Source: Korobacter sp963703075 | Lineage (GTDB): Bacteria > Acidobacteriota > Terriglobia > Terriglobales > Acidobacteriaceae | Assembly (NCBI GenBank): GCA_963703075.1 | Contig: OY969786.1 | Location: forward strand, 806,001-870,000 | DNA length: 64,000 bases | Direction of reading: 5' to 3' | Shown here: piece after piece, positions 63,771 through 64,000 of the stretch | Layout: each line of letters opens with the position of its first letter | Position numbering within the stretch: the first letter of the stretch is position 1 | The notes under the pieces: generated by a model | What the model was told of the DNA's origin: nothing | Seen by the model: only the letters and a program-made list of their open reading frames with translations | Database searches by the model: none | Made by a program: the position numbers and the translations under genes

Positions 63771-64000
63771 CTAACGCGAAGCGGGAGAAACGGTTTCGCG
63801 CGGTGCGAGGGAATTCCGCACTAATCGATGCCAAACAACAAACGGCTGCACCGTAGCCGCCAGCACGGATTGCGGCGCGGACCCAGCCAGCAGTCCCGTC
63901 GGAGGGCAATCCCCCTTCACGGGACGAACGTAGGTTCCGAACACAACATCCCAGAAGCTGAAGATGCCGCCAAAATTCTTGTTGATGTGTTCGGCTCGAG
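63771..64000 (-). CDS. Sterol desaturase / fatty acid hydroxylase family protein, 5' truncated by window edge
   Basis: Only the last 76 codons are in the window; the gene starts beyond 64000 on the minus strand. The visible part begins RAEHINKNFGGIFSFWDVVF, then GTYVRP and the stop at 63771-63773. The H-x-x-NKNFGGIFSFWDxxFGTY pattern is the C-terminal histidine-box region of membrane-bound di-iron hydroxylases (sterol desaturase superfamily). It converges with the GT-C gene, 26 bp apart. The substrate cannot be told from this fragment. Confidence 0.75.
   Translation of the reverse strand, partial: RAEHINKNFGGIFSFWDVVFGTYVRPVKGDCPPTGLLAGSAPQSVLAATVQPFVVWHRLVRNSLAPRETVSPASR

Overview
The window looks like a chromosome segment of a soil Acidobacteriota bacterium of the Terriglobia / Candidatus Koribacter type. 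This is inferred from the high-GC coding style, the mixture of gene families, and two kinds of dispersed palindromic repeat that I associate from memory with Koribacter-like genomes. No taxonomic search was run. Gene density is normal. There is no prophage, insertion sequence, CRISPR array or rRNA operon. The window opens inside a ppx gene and closes inside a sterol-desaturase-like gene; both are cut by the window edge.

Region 1 (1-19.1 kb) is mostly housekeeping: a polyphosphate cluster (ppx, sixA, ppk1), a secreted DUF4097 protein, a fused GT-C/GT2 glycosyltransferase, a seven-cysteine ferredoxin, an M20 peptidase, a hydrolase, a MOFRL glycerate kinase, a metallo-beta-lactamase-fold hydrolase, coupled tlyA-nadK, a BON protein and hutU-hutI. 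Four intergenic gaps here are filled with palindromic repeats. Region 2 (19.1-32.5 kb) has a secreted M1 aminopeptidase, tRNA-Phe with its promoter and terminator, a PfkB kinase with an Smr protein, a Tat-exported gluconate-dehydrogenase-type pair, kdsD, small stress-type proteins, an alkyltransferase-like DNA repair protein and proS. Region 3 (32.7-44.5 kb) has a class A penicillin-binding protein, a DUF418 membrane protein, a secreted glycoside hydrolase behind a LacI-like operator, a sigma-54 activator with a degenerate receiver domain, a polytopic GT-C-like protein, and a squalene-cyclase-like protein translationally coupled to a DUF362 protein.

Region 4 (44.7-55.2 kb) is a nearly complete Tad/Flp type IVb pilus operon: two TadE-like proteins, TadG, two Flp pilins, prepilin peptidase (CpaA), CpaB, secretin CpaC, CpaE, ATPase CpaF, TadB and TadC. 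It is followed by a 32-residue membrane microprotein and a DUF192 protein. Region 5 (55.8-63.7 kb) is a co-directional surface-glycan or glycoprotein cluster: three polytopic GT-C-like proteins, a GT2, a GT4 and a methyltransferase. Its position directly behind the Tad operon suggests, without proof, that it glycosylates pilus or envelope material.

Four otherwise well-conserved genes carry single-base frameshifts: a small basic protein near 23.0 kb, the GMC dehydrogenase near 27.15 kb, DUF418 near 35.98 kb and DUF362 near 43.9 kb. Their density suggests indel errors in the assembly rather than gene decay. The most interesting biological leads are the duplicated pilins, identical over 33 residues although 21 of 33 codons differ; the microprotein after tadC; the cyclase-like/DUF362 pair; and the palindrome-rich repeat arrays.
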